A stretch of 6,917 nucleotides of DNA from Proteobacteria bacterium HN_bin10 (GCA_002083515.1 LWDN01000044.1:1-6917); one strand, 5' to 3'. Shown: positions 1 through 6,917, numbered from the stretch's first letter. The notes: a model not told the origin generated them from the sequence alone. Made by a program: numbers and translations.

Positions 1-117
1 GTTCGGCAGCACGAGCACGTCGTAGTCCTGCGGGTTCTGCACGAGCTGCATGCACATGTTGTCGACGATGCGGTCGTCGAACTGGATCGTCGGGTAGCGC
101 TCGGCGACCTTGCGCGC
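1..117 (-). pseudogene. Fragment of NAD-type isocitrate / isopropylmalate dehydrogenase family
   Basis: The last 39 codons of the minus-strand frame read ARKVAERYPTIQFDDRIVDN, then MCMQLVQNPQDYDVLVLPN up to the window edge. This matches the well-conserved stretch of the isocitrate/isopropylmalate dehydrogenase family (YP-x-I-x-F-x-x-x-IVDN, MQLV, FDVLV-x-PN), which in intact enzymes is followed by LYGDI-x-SD. It is not an asparagine synthetase sequence. Family enzymes oxidatively decarboxylate isocitrate or 3-isopropylmalate with NAD or NADP. The NAD-dependent isocitrate type is favoured by the IVDNMCMQLV wording, but that is from memory of the family. The join to the asparagine synthetase part is in frame and falls within ARKVAERY (94-117), which could belong to either protein. 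Whether the rest of the gene lies beyond position 1 cannot be seen. Confidence 0.7.
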
Positions 118-1032
118 GTGGCCGAGCTCGCTGAACTCGGCGACGTCGAAGCCGACCGAGAAGGTCTTCAGCGGCGCCGGATCGCCGCGCTCGCGGCGCA
201 GGCTCTCCATGATCGCCACCACCATGCTGCTGTCGACGCCGCCGGAGAGCTGCACGCCCAGCGGCACGTCCGACATCAGCTGCATCTCCACGGTGCGCCG
301 CAGCTGGGCGTCGAGCTGCTCCGTCGCCGCCTCGAGGCTGATCGGTTCGGCGCGGAAGCGCACGTCCCAGTAGCGCAGCGGCCGCGGCGGAAACGCGTCG
401 TGCACGGCGATCCGCATGCAGCAGCCCTCGGGCAGGCGCGAGACGCCCTCGAACATCGTCGCCGGGCGCGAGACGTAGCGCGTGACGAGGACCTGGGCCA
501 CGCCCGCGCGATTGACCTTGCGCGTGCGCAGCAGCGGATGGCGCAGCAGGGACTTGATCTCGCTCGCAAACAGCAACGCGGCGCCGTCGGTCCACCAGTA
601 CAGCGGCTTGACGCCCAGAGGATCGCGCGCCAGCGACAGCGTGTGGCTGCGCGCATCGTACAGCGCGAAGGCGAAGATGCCCTGCAGGCGCTTCGTCAAC
701 CCTTCCAGCCCCCACTGCTCGTAGCCGTGGACCAGCACCTCGGTGTCGCTGCGCGACCTGAAGCGGTGGCCCAGCGCCTCGAGCTCGGCGCGCAGCCCGC
801 GGTGGTTGTAGATCTCGCCGTTGAAGACGGTCCAGACCGTGCCGTCCTCGTTGCCCATCGGCTGCTCGCCGGTGTGCAGGTCGATGATCGCCAGGCGCCG
901 GTGACCGAGCCAGCACAGGCCGTCGGCCGAGCGCCACTCGCCCTCGCCGTCGGGCCCGCGCCGGCGCAGCACCGCGAGCATCTCCGCGCCGACGCGCGCC
1001 GAGATCGAGCGCGCCTTCGGCCGCGCCGACAT
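1..1032 (-). CDS. asnB: Asparagine synthase (glutamine-hydrolysing), central fragment in a chimeric open frame
   Basis: The family transfers ammonia from glutamine to aspartate with ATP, or to related acceptors in surface-polysaccharide loci. The frame shows the class II glutamine amidotransferase domain, with RRGPDGEG near residue 25, LGHRRLAIIDL, FNGEIYN at 70-76, SDTEV and RDPLGVKPLYW. The synthetase PP-loop SGGVDSS follows at 263-269, then KTFSVGFD. The family is usually about 600 residues; only about 310 are present. The N-terminal MCGI segment with catalytic Cys is missing, and neither other minus-strand frame there encodes it. The frame is open back to a TAG at 1066-1068; the ATG at 1032 (or GTG at 1065) is therefore only a formal start. 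After about residue 305 the protein stops resembling asparagine synthetase and becomes dehydrogenase-like (see 1-117). Family identity is sure; an intact functional gene is unlikely. Fragment boundaries near 94-117 and 985-1010 are inferred from protein resemblance. Confidence 0.85.
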   Translation of the reverse strand, partial: MSARPKARSISARVGAEMLAVLRRRGPDGEGEWRSADGLCWLGHRRLAIIDLHTGEQPMGNEDGTVWTVFNGEIYNHRGLRAELEALGHRFRSRSDTEVLVHGYEQWGLEGLTKRLQGIFAFALYDARSHTLSLARDPLGVKPLYWWTDGAALLFASEIKSLLRHPLLRTRKVNRAGVAQVLVTRYVSRPATMFEGVSRLPEGCCMRIAVHDAFPPRPLRYWDVRFRAEPISLEAATEQLDAQLRRTVEMQLMSDVPLGVQLSGGVDSSMVVAIMESLRRERGDPAPLKTFSVGFDVAEFSELGHARKVAERYPTIQFDDRIVDNMCMQLVQNPQDYDVLVLPN

Positions 1033-1222
1033 CGTCCGCCAGGAGGGGGCGGGCGCGGCGCTCACCTACCGGCTGGAGACCTGCGCGTTATTGTTGTTGT
1101 TTGCCGCAAACGGCGGCAGCGACATGCGCTTGGCGGAAGCGCATCCGAGCGCGCGCAGCGGCGAAGCGCCGGCGCCAAGCCTGGACCAGTGCGCCGCGGA
1201 GGCGAGCGCTAGGCGTTCGTGA
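992..1222 (+). CDS. 3' part of a small hypothetical protein gene (5' end lost at the junction)
   Basis: Frame 2 is open from 905 to the TGA at 1220-1222, but it has no ATG, GTG or TTG until TTG codons well inside the sequence, so the gene enters already truncated. From about 992 the translation looks like a real protein: TRAEIERAFGRADIVRQEG, then ALTYRLETCALLLLF, MRLAEAHPSA and a final LDQCAAEASARRS. The pattern is an amphipathic helix, a strand ending in a Cys-containing hydrophobic run, and a second Cys near the end. It resembles small alphaproteobacterial exported or lipoprotein-like proteins with an 'AxxGxPxxxRxEG…W.Y…C.L' layout; I recognise the pattern but cannot name a family, and no signal peptide is visible because the 5' part is absent. 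The stop overlaps the start of the ATP-grasp gene, which supports a genuine gene read together with it. Upstream of about 985 the frame runs antisense to asparagine synthetase and is not meaningful. Confidence 0.55.
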   Translation, partial: TRAEIERAFGRADIVRQEGAGAALTYRLETCALLLLFAANGGSDMRLAEAHPSARSGEAPAPSLDQCAAEASARRS

Positions 1223-2103
1223 TGGTGAAGGTCGCGTACCTCAACGGCCGCTCGTATCGTGGCGCGCCTCTGGCTGCCGGCCAATTGCCGGACGCCGAGA
1301 TCCCGGATCACAAGCTCATCGTCGCCGAGGGTGCGAAGCGCGGCATCGAATTCGTCATCGAGTATTGGGATGACCCATCGCTGCCTCAGCGCGGCTACGC
1401 CGCCGCGATCATTCGCACGTGCTGGGATTACACAAGCCGCGCCGATGAATTTCTGGCGACGCTTGAATCCCACGAACGGGCAGGGCTTCCGATTTTCAAC
1501 CCGTCCAGCGTCGTGCATTGGAACGCGCGCAAGACCTACCTCAAGGAGCTTGGCCCCTCTGCTATTGAGACGGTCTGGGCCGATCGGGCCGATGCACGCA
1601 CGGTGGCGCAGGCGTTTGATGCGCTGGATGCTTCCGAGATCGTGGTGAAGCCGCAGGTTGGCGCGGGTTCGATTCGAACGGTGCGGCTGAAGCGCAATGC
1701 CTGGAGCGAGGTCGATCTGATCGACGGCCCGCTGGGCGCGGCGATGATCCAGCCCTATTTGCGCGCCATCGAGACGGAAGGGGAGCGCTCGCTGTTCTGG
1801 TTCGGCGGCGTCTTTTCGCATGCGATCCGCAAGGTGCCGCGAAGCGGCGATTGGCTGGCGAACGTGCCCGGCAAAACCCGCTTCATTGCAGAAGCGCCGC
1901 CGCCCGCGGCAATGGAGGCGGCGGAAGCGGCGCGGGCGCGCGCGCCGAAGGATCTGCTCTATGTGCGCATCGATCTTGTGCTTGGGGATGATGGCGCTTG
2001 GCGCGTGATCGAGATCGAGGCGATCGAGCCCTATCTCTTCTTGGACTTCGCGCCTGAGGGTGCGCGGGCTTTTGTCGACGCTATCGCCCGCGTCTTGGGC
2101 TGA
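1222..2103 (+). CDS. ATP-grasp domain ligase (glutathione synthetase / RimK-like fold), substrate unknown
   Basis: A 293-residue soluble protein. Visible features in order: an N-terminal pre-grasp region ending in IIRTCWDYTSR (about 63-73), FNPSSVVHWNARKTYLKEL (92-110), the ATP-binding strand and loop EIVVKPQVGAGSIRTVRL (139-156), MIQPYLRAIETEGERSLFW, and the C-terminal RIDLVLGDDGAWRVIEIEAIEPYLF with acidic residues E264, E266 and E269 placed to bind magnesium. This layout (RxTWDY, NPxxVxxWNxxKxYL, VVKPxxGAGxxxT, IExEAIEPxLFL) is that of a broad group of bacterial ATP-grasp ligases that includes D-cycloserine ligase DcsG. Such enzymes join a carboxylate to an amine or thiol through an acyl phosphate. 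The real substrate cannot be told from sequence. ATG 1222 overlaps the upstream TGA by one base; GTG 1219 is an alternative giving a 4-base overlap, and an in-frame TAG at 1210-1212 rules out anything longer. The 3' end overlaps nth on the other strand. Confidence 0.88.
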   Translation: MVKVAYLNGRSYRGAPLAAGQLPDAEIPDHKLIVAEGAKRGIEFVIEYWDDPSLPQRGYAAAIIRTCWDYTSRADEFLATLESHERAGLPIFNPSSVVHWNARKTYLKELGPSAIETVWADRADARTVAQAFDALDASEIVVKPQVGAGSIRTVRLKRNAWSEVDLIDGPLGAAMIQPYLRAIETEGERSLFWFGGVFSHAIRKVPRSGDWLANVPGKTRFIAEAPPPAAMEAAEAARARAPKDLLYVRIDLVLGDDGAWRVIEIEAIEPYLFLDFAPEGARAFVDAIARVLG

Positions 2104-2729
2104 TAGAGGCAGAGATCGGCGATGACGCAGCGCGGGCATTCCGGCTTGCGCGCCAGGCACGTGTAGCGCCCATGCAGGATCAGCCAATGATGGGCGCCAT
2201 GCAGATAGTGCTTCGGCGTGATACGCATCAGTTGCGATTCGACCTCGGCGGGCGTTTTGCCGTCGGCAAGTCCAGTGCGGTTGGCGACGCGGAACACATG
2301 CGTGTCGACGGCGATCGTGCCTTCGCCGAAGATTTCCATCAGCACCACGTTGGCGGTCTTGCGGCCAACGCCCGGTAACGCTTCCAGCGCCTCACGCGCG
2401 CGCGGAACTTCGCCGTTGTGCTGATCGATCAAAGCCCGGCTGAGCGCGATGACGTTCTTGGCCTTGTTGCGCCAGAGCCCGATGGTCTTGATGTGCTCGG
2501 CCACGCCGGCCTCGCCGAGCTTGAGCATTTTCGCCGGCGTGTCGGCCGCCTGGAAGAGCGGACCGGTGGCGCGGTTGACGCCCTTGTCGGTCGCTTGCGC
2601 CGAGAGCACCACCGCAACCAGCAACGTGTAGGGATTGGAATATTCGAGTTCGGTCTTGGGGTTTGGGCGGACCCGCGCCAACCGCGCGTAAAGCTCCTCG
2701 GCTTTGGCTTTGGTCAAGCGCTTGGCCAC
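2031..2729 (-). CDS. nth: Endonuclease III (DNA glycosylase / AP lyase)
   Basis: A base-excision repair enzyme that removes oxidised pyrimidines and cleaves the abasic site. The protein has 232 residues (E. coli Nth has 211). LSAQATD is at 42-48. The helix-hairpin-helix LPGVGRKTANVV is at 118-129 with the catalytic lysine K124. VDTHVFRV carries the catalytic aspartate D142. The iron-sulphur cluster cysteines C191-x6-C198-x2-C201-x5-C207 are complete. A basic tail of about 22 residues (rich in K, R, A, S) follows the cluster. The GTG at 2729 is chosen because AGGGA lies nine bases upstream (2739-2743) and the Nth-like sequence begins there. An in-frame start at 2858 would add 43 residues unlike Nth and overlap the divergent DUF2244 gene. 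The last 73 bases overlap the end of the convergent ATP-grasp gene. Confidence 0.96.
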   Translation of the reverse strand: MAKRLTKAKAEELYARLARVRPNPKTELEYSNPYTLLVAVVLSAQATDKGVNRATGPLFQAADTPAKMLKLGEAGVAEHIKTIGLWRNKAKNVIALSRALIDQHNGEVPRAREALEALPGVGRKTANVVLMEIFGEGTIAVDTHVFRVANRTGLADGKTPAEVESQLMRITPKHYLHGAHHWLILHGRYTCLARKPECPRCVIADLCLYQPKTRAIASTKARAPSGAKSKKR

Positions 2730-2738
2730 GTGTTCGCG

Positions 2739-2743
2739 TCCCT
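2739..2743 (-). promoter_or_regulatory. Ribosome binding site deciding the nth start
   Basis: The minus strand reads AGGGA here, nine bases before the GTG at 2729. It supports that GTG over the in-frame upstream start at 2858. Confidence 0.6.
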
Positions 2744-2763
2744 GGCTGAGTCGATGCGAGGGC

Positions 2764-2775
2764 GCTAAGCTTAGC
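2764..2775. repeat. 12-bp perfect palindrome in the nth / DUF2244 divergent gap
   Basis: GCTAAGCTTAGC reads the same on both strands and ends two bases before the ATG at 2778. It lies in the 48-bp gap (2730-2777) that must hold at least part of the promoters for both divergent genes. It could be an operator half-site pair or chance. I see no convincing -35/-10 pair in the gap, and no Shine-Dalgarno sequence before ATG 2778. Confidence 0.3.
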
Positions 2776-2777
2776 TC

Positions 2778-3272
2778 ATGACGCCCACTTGGGAACGCGC
2801 TCCTGAGGCGCCGCATCTCGAAGGGCCGCTCCTCATGGACGCGGTGCTGCGGCCGCACCGCAGCCTGAGCGCAGGCGCCTTCAAGCTCATGGTGGTGCTG
2901 ATGATCGCAGTGAACGCCGCCATCGGTCTGGTGTTCTGGCTCCAGGGCGCGTTTCCGGTTGCAGGTTTTCTGGGTCTCGATGTGCTGGCGCTATGGCTGG
3001 CGTTCCGATGGAATTATCGCGCCGGACAAGCGGTCGAGTATGTGCGCGTGGCCCCTGGCCGGGTCCATGTCGCGGCGGTCGGTAAGAGTGGCGCGCCAAC
3101 GCATTGGGTCTTAAATCCGGTCTGGGCGCGCGTTGCGCGAGATGGGCGCGGGGTTCTGATACGCGATGGCGAAGGGCAGATGCGTGTCGGCGCTTTCCTC
3201 TCGCCCAAGGAATGCGAGAGCTTTGCGTCGGCGCTGAGTTTGGCGCTGAGCAAGGCAAAGCGCGGGACGTAA
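2778..3272 (+). CDS. DUF2244 family membrane protein
   Basis: A 164-residue protein of unknown function. LRPHRSLS near residues 24-31 is the family signature. Two hydrophobic helices follow, FKLMVVLMIAVNAAIGLVFW (35-54) and a second from about 60 to 77 (FPVAGFLGLDVLALWLAF), then RWNYR and a soluble C-terminal domain with WVLNPVWARV and VGAFLSPKECESFASAL. The two helices form a short membrane hairpin with the C-terminal domain probably cytoplasmic; that topology is inferred. ATG 2778 has no Shine-Dalgarno sequence. The in-frame ATG at 2835, with AAGGG nine bases before it, gives a 145-residue protein starting MDAVLRPHRSLS and is a serious alternative. From memory, members are often found beside nth in alphaproteobacteria, which fits the divergent arrangement here. 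Confidence 0.85.
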   Translation: MTPTWERAPEAPHLEGPLLMDAVLRPHRSLSAGAFKLMVVLMIAVNAAIGLVFWLQGAFPVAGFLGLDVLALWLAFRWNYRAGQAVEYVRVAPGRVHVAAVGKSGAPTHWVLNPVWARVARDGRGVLIRDGEGQMRVGAFLSPKECESFASALSLALSKAKRGT

Positions 3273-3299
3273 GACCTTTCACACAAATCGAACGAGCCG

Positions 3300-3404
3300 C
3301 TCGTCATTCCGGGGCAATGCGATAGCATTGAACCCGGAACCCAGGAGAAGACAGAGCTGCCCCTGGGTTCCGGGTTCGGCCTTTGGCCGCCCCGGAATGA
3401 CGAG
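3300..3404. repeat. 105-bp palindromic element with cloverleaf-like nested inverted repeats
   Basis: The outer arms CTCGTCATTCCGGGGC (3300-3315) and its exact complement (3389-3404) pair over 16 bp. Inside, GAACCCGGAACCCAGG (3330-3345) pairs perfectly with 3362-3377 around a 16-base loop. The two spacers are themselves small hairpins: AATGC-GATA-GCATT (3316-3329) and GGCC-TTT-GGCC (3378-3388). The whole can fold as a four-way cloverleaf on either strand. The motifs CGTCATTCCGGG and AACCCGGAACCCAGG resemble dispersed intergenic palindromes of alphaproteobacteria (from memory). It lies between the convergent ends of the DUF2244 gene and dapB, so it may also end or stabilise both transcripts. 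There is no run of T after either side, so it is not a classical intrinsic terminator. The rest of the gap 3273-3428 shows nothing. Confidence 0.85.
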
Positions 3405-3428
3405 GAACCACGTCGATCGCAACGCTCC

Positions 3429-4235
3429 CTACAGCCCGAGCACGTCGCGCATCGAATAGAGTCCCGGCGGCTTGTCGGCGACCCAAAGCGCGGCGGCGAG
3501 CGCGCCATCGGCGAAGACGGCGCGATCAAGGGCCTGGTGCGAAAGCGTGACGATCTCGCGCTCGGCGATGAAGCGCACGTCATGCTCGCCGACGATGCCG
3601 CCGCCGCGAATGGCGGAGAAACCGATGCCGCCGGCTTTGCGCTCGCCGGTGACGCCATCGTGCGGTTTGAGACGCGCCGCGGAAAGTTGGACCCCGCGCC
3701 CCTGCGCCGCTGCCTCGCCGAGGAGGAGCGCGGTGCCTGACGGCGCGTCGACCTTGCGGCGATGATGCGCCTCGGTGATTTCGATGTCCCAGTCCGGTCC
3801 CAACTTTTGCGCCGCTTGCTCGACCAGCGCGGCGAGCAGGGTGACGCCCAGGCTGAAATTGCCGGAGCGGACGATGGCGATGCGCCTGGCGTGCCCGGCG
3901 ATCTGATTTTCCTGACTCTCGGTCAGGCCGGTCGTGCCGATCACGGCGGCGCGCACAGGCGTGCCGGCGAGCGCGTCCAACGCGGCGACGGTGGCGTCCG
4001 GCGCGGTGAAATCGATCCACACCTCGGCCTTGTCGGCGGCGAGGTTGGCGGTGTCCGACGTGTTCATCATCAGCGGCGCCACGCCGGCGAGCGCGCCCAG
4101 ATCGATGCCCAAGAACTGGCCGTCGCTCTTCTCGGTGCCGCCGCAGACGATGAAGCGCGGATCGGCGCTGGCGGCGCGCACCAGCGCGCGGCCCATGCGG
4201 CCGCCGGCGCCGGCTATGGCGATGGAGAGAGTCAT
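3429..4235 (-). CDS. dapB: 4-hydroxy-tetrahydrodipicolinate reductase
   Basis: DapB reduces the product of DapA with NAD(P)H in the diaminopimelate/lysine pathway, in the cytoplasm. The 268-residue length fits the family (E. coli 273). The N-terminal Rossmann motif GAGGRMG is at 9-15, FTAP at 76-79 and GTTG at 100-103. SGNFSLGV follows. The catalytic and substrate-binding segment EAHHRRKVDAPSGTAL includes the His pair 157-158, K161 and SGT 166-168. The family's C-terminal region FIAEREIVTLSHQALDRAVFADGAL is intact. The ATG at 4235 is chosen because it puts the dinucleotide-binding strand at the usual distance from the N-terminus. An upstream TTG at 4271 would add 12 non-conserved residues. 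No strong Shine-Dalgarno sequence is visible. The gene lies 57 bp after dnaJ on the same strand and may be read from the dnaKJ transcript. Confidence 0.96.
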   Translation of the reverse strand: MTLSIAIAGAGGRMGRALVRAASADPRFIVCGGTEKSDGQFLGIDLGALAGVAPLMMNTSDTANLAADKAEVWIDFTAPDATVAALDALAGTPVRAAVIGTTGLTESQENQIAGHARRIAIVRSGNFSLGVTLLAALVEQAAQKLGPDWDIEITEAHHRRKVDAPSGTALLLGEAAAQGRGVQLSAARLKPHDGVTGERKAGGIGFSAIRGGGIVGEHDVRFIAEREIVTLSHQALDRAVFADGALAAALWVADKPPGLYSMRDVLGL

Positions 4236-4243
4236 GTCGGTCT

Positions 4244-4265
4244 TGTGCGCGCGTGCGGGCGCACA
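4244..4265 (-). other. Small hairpin in the dnaJ-dapB gap
   Basis: TGTGCGC (4244-4250) pairs with GCGCACA (4259-4265), giving a 7-bp GC-rich stem with an 8-base loop. In the mRNA it ends eight bases before the dapB ATG. No T run follows, so it is not a clear terminator. It could mask the weak ribosome-binding region or mean nothing. Confidence 0.3.
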
Positions 4266-4292
4266 GGGCAAGAGCGAAACGCGATCCGCGCC

Positions 4293-5447
4293 CTACCGCC
4301 CCGGGGCGTTGGCGTCGAAGAATTTCTTGACGTTGTCGAAGAAGCCCCGGGTCTGCGGATGCGCTTCCTCGCCGCAATCGCGGGAAAATTCCTCCAGTAG
4401 CCGCTTCTGCTTGGCCGTCAGATTCACCGGCGTCTCGACCAAGAGCTCGACATGCAGGTCGCCACGTTCGCGGCTGCGCAGATGGGTCATGCCCTTGCCC
4501 TTGACGCGGAAGCGGCGGCCGGTCTGTGCGCCCGCTGGAATAGACACGCGCGTGCGCTCGCCATCGATGGTCGGAATCTCGATCTCGCCGCCGAGCGCGG
4601 CTTTGCACATCGGCGTCGGTGCGCGGCAATAGAGATCGGCGCCGTCGCGCTCGAACAGCGGATGCGGCTTGACCGACAGAAAGAGATAGAGATCGCCGGG
4701 CGGGCCGCCGCGCGCGCCGGAATCGCCTTCGCCGGAAAGCCGGATGCGGGTGCCGTCTTCCACGCCGGGCGGGATTTTCACCGAAAGCGTGCGTTCCTTC
4801 TGCACTTGGCCGCGCCCGCCGCAGGAGCGGCACGGCGTCTTGATCGCCTGGCCGCGGCCGTGACAGGCGGGGCAGGTGCGCACCATGCGGAACATGCCCT
4901 GCTGCGCGCGCACTTGGCCCGCGCCCTGACAGGTGGCGCAGGTCTCGAGCGGCGCGTTGCCTTCCGAGCCCGAGCCCTTGCACGGCTCACAGGCCTGCGC
5001 GCGCGGCACGACGATCTCGCGCTCGTTGCCGCGAAAGGCTTGTTCGAGCGTGATCTCGACATCGTAGCGGAGGTCGGCGCCGCGTGCGGGCCCGTTGCGC
5101 GGTCCGCGTGCGCCGCGCGTGAACATTTCCTCGAAGCCGCCGCCGAAAATCTCGTTGAAGAGGTCGGAGAAGTCGGAGAACCCGGCCGCACCCGGTCCGA
5201 ACCCGGGCCCGCCGCCGTTCTGGAATGCGGCCTTGCCGAAGCGATCGTACTGCGCGCGCTTCTCGGGGTCGGAAAGCACGGCGTACGCCTCGCCCAATTC
5301 CTTGAACTTCTCTTCCGAGACCTTGCAGCCAGGATTTTGATCCGGATGCAGTTTCATCGCGAGCTTGCGGAACGACGACTTGATCGCAGCCGCGTCGGCG
5401 TCGCGCGGGACGCCGAGGATTTCATAATAGTCGCGGCCGGCGCTCAT
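4293..5447 (-). CDS. dnaJ: Chaperone protein DnaJ (Hsp40)
   Basis: The co-chaperone that binds unfolded proteins, passes them to DnaK and stimulates DnaK ATP hydrolysis. At 384 residues it is full length for a type I DnaJ. The J domain is at about 1-72 with HPD at 34-36. A short Gly/Phe-rich region occupies about 77-105 (PGFGPGAAGF, FGGGF). The zinc domain has all four CxxCxGxG repeats, beginning at C153, C170, C192 and C206 (CEPCKGSG, CATCQGAG, CPACHGRG, CRSCGGRG). The C-terminal substrate-binding domains contain IPPGVEDGTRIRLSGEGD, HPLFERDGADLY and AALGGEIEIPTIDGE. The ATG at 5447 begins directly with the J domain (SAGRDYYEILGV). It follows dnaK by 63 bp on the same strand, the usual dnaKJ arrangement; I see no clear terminator or promoter in that gap. 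Confidence 0.98.
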   Translation of the reverse strand: MSAGRDYYEILGVPRDADAAAIKSSFRKLAMKLHPDQNPGCKVSEEKFKELGEAYAVLSDPEKRAQYDRFGKAAFQNGGGPGFGPGAAGFSDFSDLFNEIFGGGFEEMFTRGARGPRNGPARGADLRYDVEITLEQAFRGNEREIVVPRAQACEPCKGSGSEGNAPLETCATCQGAGQVRAQQGMFRMVRTCPACHGRGQAIKTPCRSCGGRGQVQKERTLSVKIPPGVEDGTRIRLSGEGDSGARGGPPGDLYLFLSVKPHPLFERDGADLYCRAPTPMCKAALGGEIEIPTIDGERTRVSIPAGAQTGRRFRVKGKGMTHLRSRERGDLHVELLVETPVNLTAKQKRLLEEFSRDCGEEAHPQTRGFFDNVKKFFDANAPGR

Positions 5448-5510
5448 GGCGCCTGCCCGATTTCAGATTGTGAGAAGCAGCGCCGCATCGCCCGGCCTCG
5501 ATGTTTGCTG

Positions 5511-6917
<1,407 letters not shown>

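Noticed and set aside
118..1212. Plus-strand 364-residue open frame
   Set aside because: It is mostly antisense to the asparagine synthetase frame, is extremely rich in Arg, Ala and His, and shows no motifs. Long open antisense frames are expected at this GC content.
1066..2187. Minus-strand 373-residue open frame opposite the ATP-grasp gene
   Set aside because: It is antisense to a clear ATP-grasp coding region, also overlaps nth in another frame, and shows no recognisable domain.
2730..2858. Upstream extension of nth to a start at 2858
   Set aside because: The extra 43 residues do not resemble Nth and would overlap the divergent DUF2244 gene. The GTG at 2729 has a well-placed AGGGA.
3300..3404. 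Intrinsic terminator or tRNA-like gene in the cloverleaf element
   Set aside because: There is no poly-T after either arm, and the arm lengths, loops and absence of T-loop or anticodon features do not fit a tRNA.
4236..4271. Longer DapB starting at TTG 4271
   Set aside because: It adds 12 residues without family resemblance. ATG 4235 places the GxGGRMG motif at the usual position.
3580..4983. Minus-strand 467-residue open frame spanning parts of dnaJ and dapB
   Set aside because: It is a frame-shifted shadow of two well-supported genes, full of Arg and Ala, with no motifs.

Overview
The window is GC-rich bacterial DNA. From about position 1000 to the right end it looks like ordinary alphaproteobacterial chromosome. 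The evidence is the protein character of DnaK, DnaJ, DapB, Nth and the DUF2244 protein, and a palindromic repeat of a type common in that class. Caulobacterales or a relative is a guess. I see no mobile element, CRISPR array, RNA gene, defence system or new multi-gene system.

Left end (1 to about 1000, minus strand): one open frame encodes the middle of a glutamine-hydrolysing asparagine synthetase. It lacks the N-terminal start that carries the catalytic cysteine. At about 94-117 it runs in frame into a piece of a different enzyme, an isocitrate/isopropylmalate dehydrogenase-type protein, which leaves the window. On the other side, near 985-1010, it abuts the 3' part of an unrelated plus-strand gene that has lost its own 5' end. 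By eye this block is richer in GC than the rest. Both edges look like chimeric joins, more likely from assembly than from biology.

Middle (about 992-3272): the plus-strand tail of a small protein gene overlaps the start of an ATP-grasp ligase gene, suggesting translational coupling. The ligase gene converges on and overlaps the 3' end of nth (endonuclease III, minus strand). nth is divergent, over a 48-bp gap, from a DUF2244 membrane-protein gene.

Gap 3273-3428: a 105-bp palindromic element that can be drawn as a cloverleaf sits between two convergent genes.

Right part (3429-6917, minus strand): dnaK (5' end outside the window), dnaJ and dapB lie in the same direction with gaps of 63 and 57 bp. 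They form a likely chaperone operon with the lysine/diaminopimelate gene dapB at its end. DnaJ delivers substrates to DnaK and stimulates its ATPase; DapB supplies precursor for lysine and peptidoglycan.
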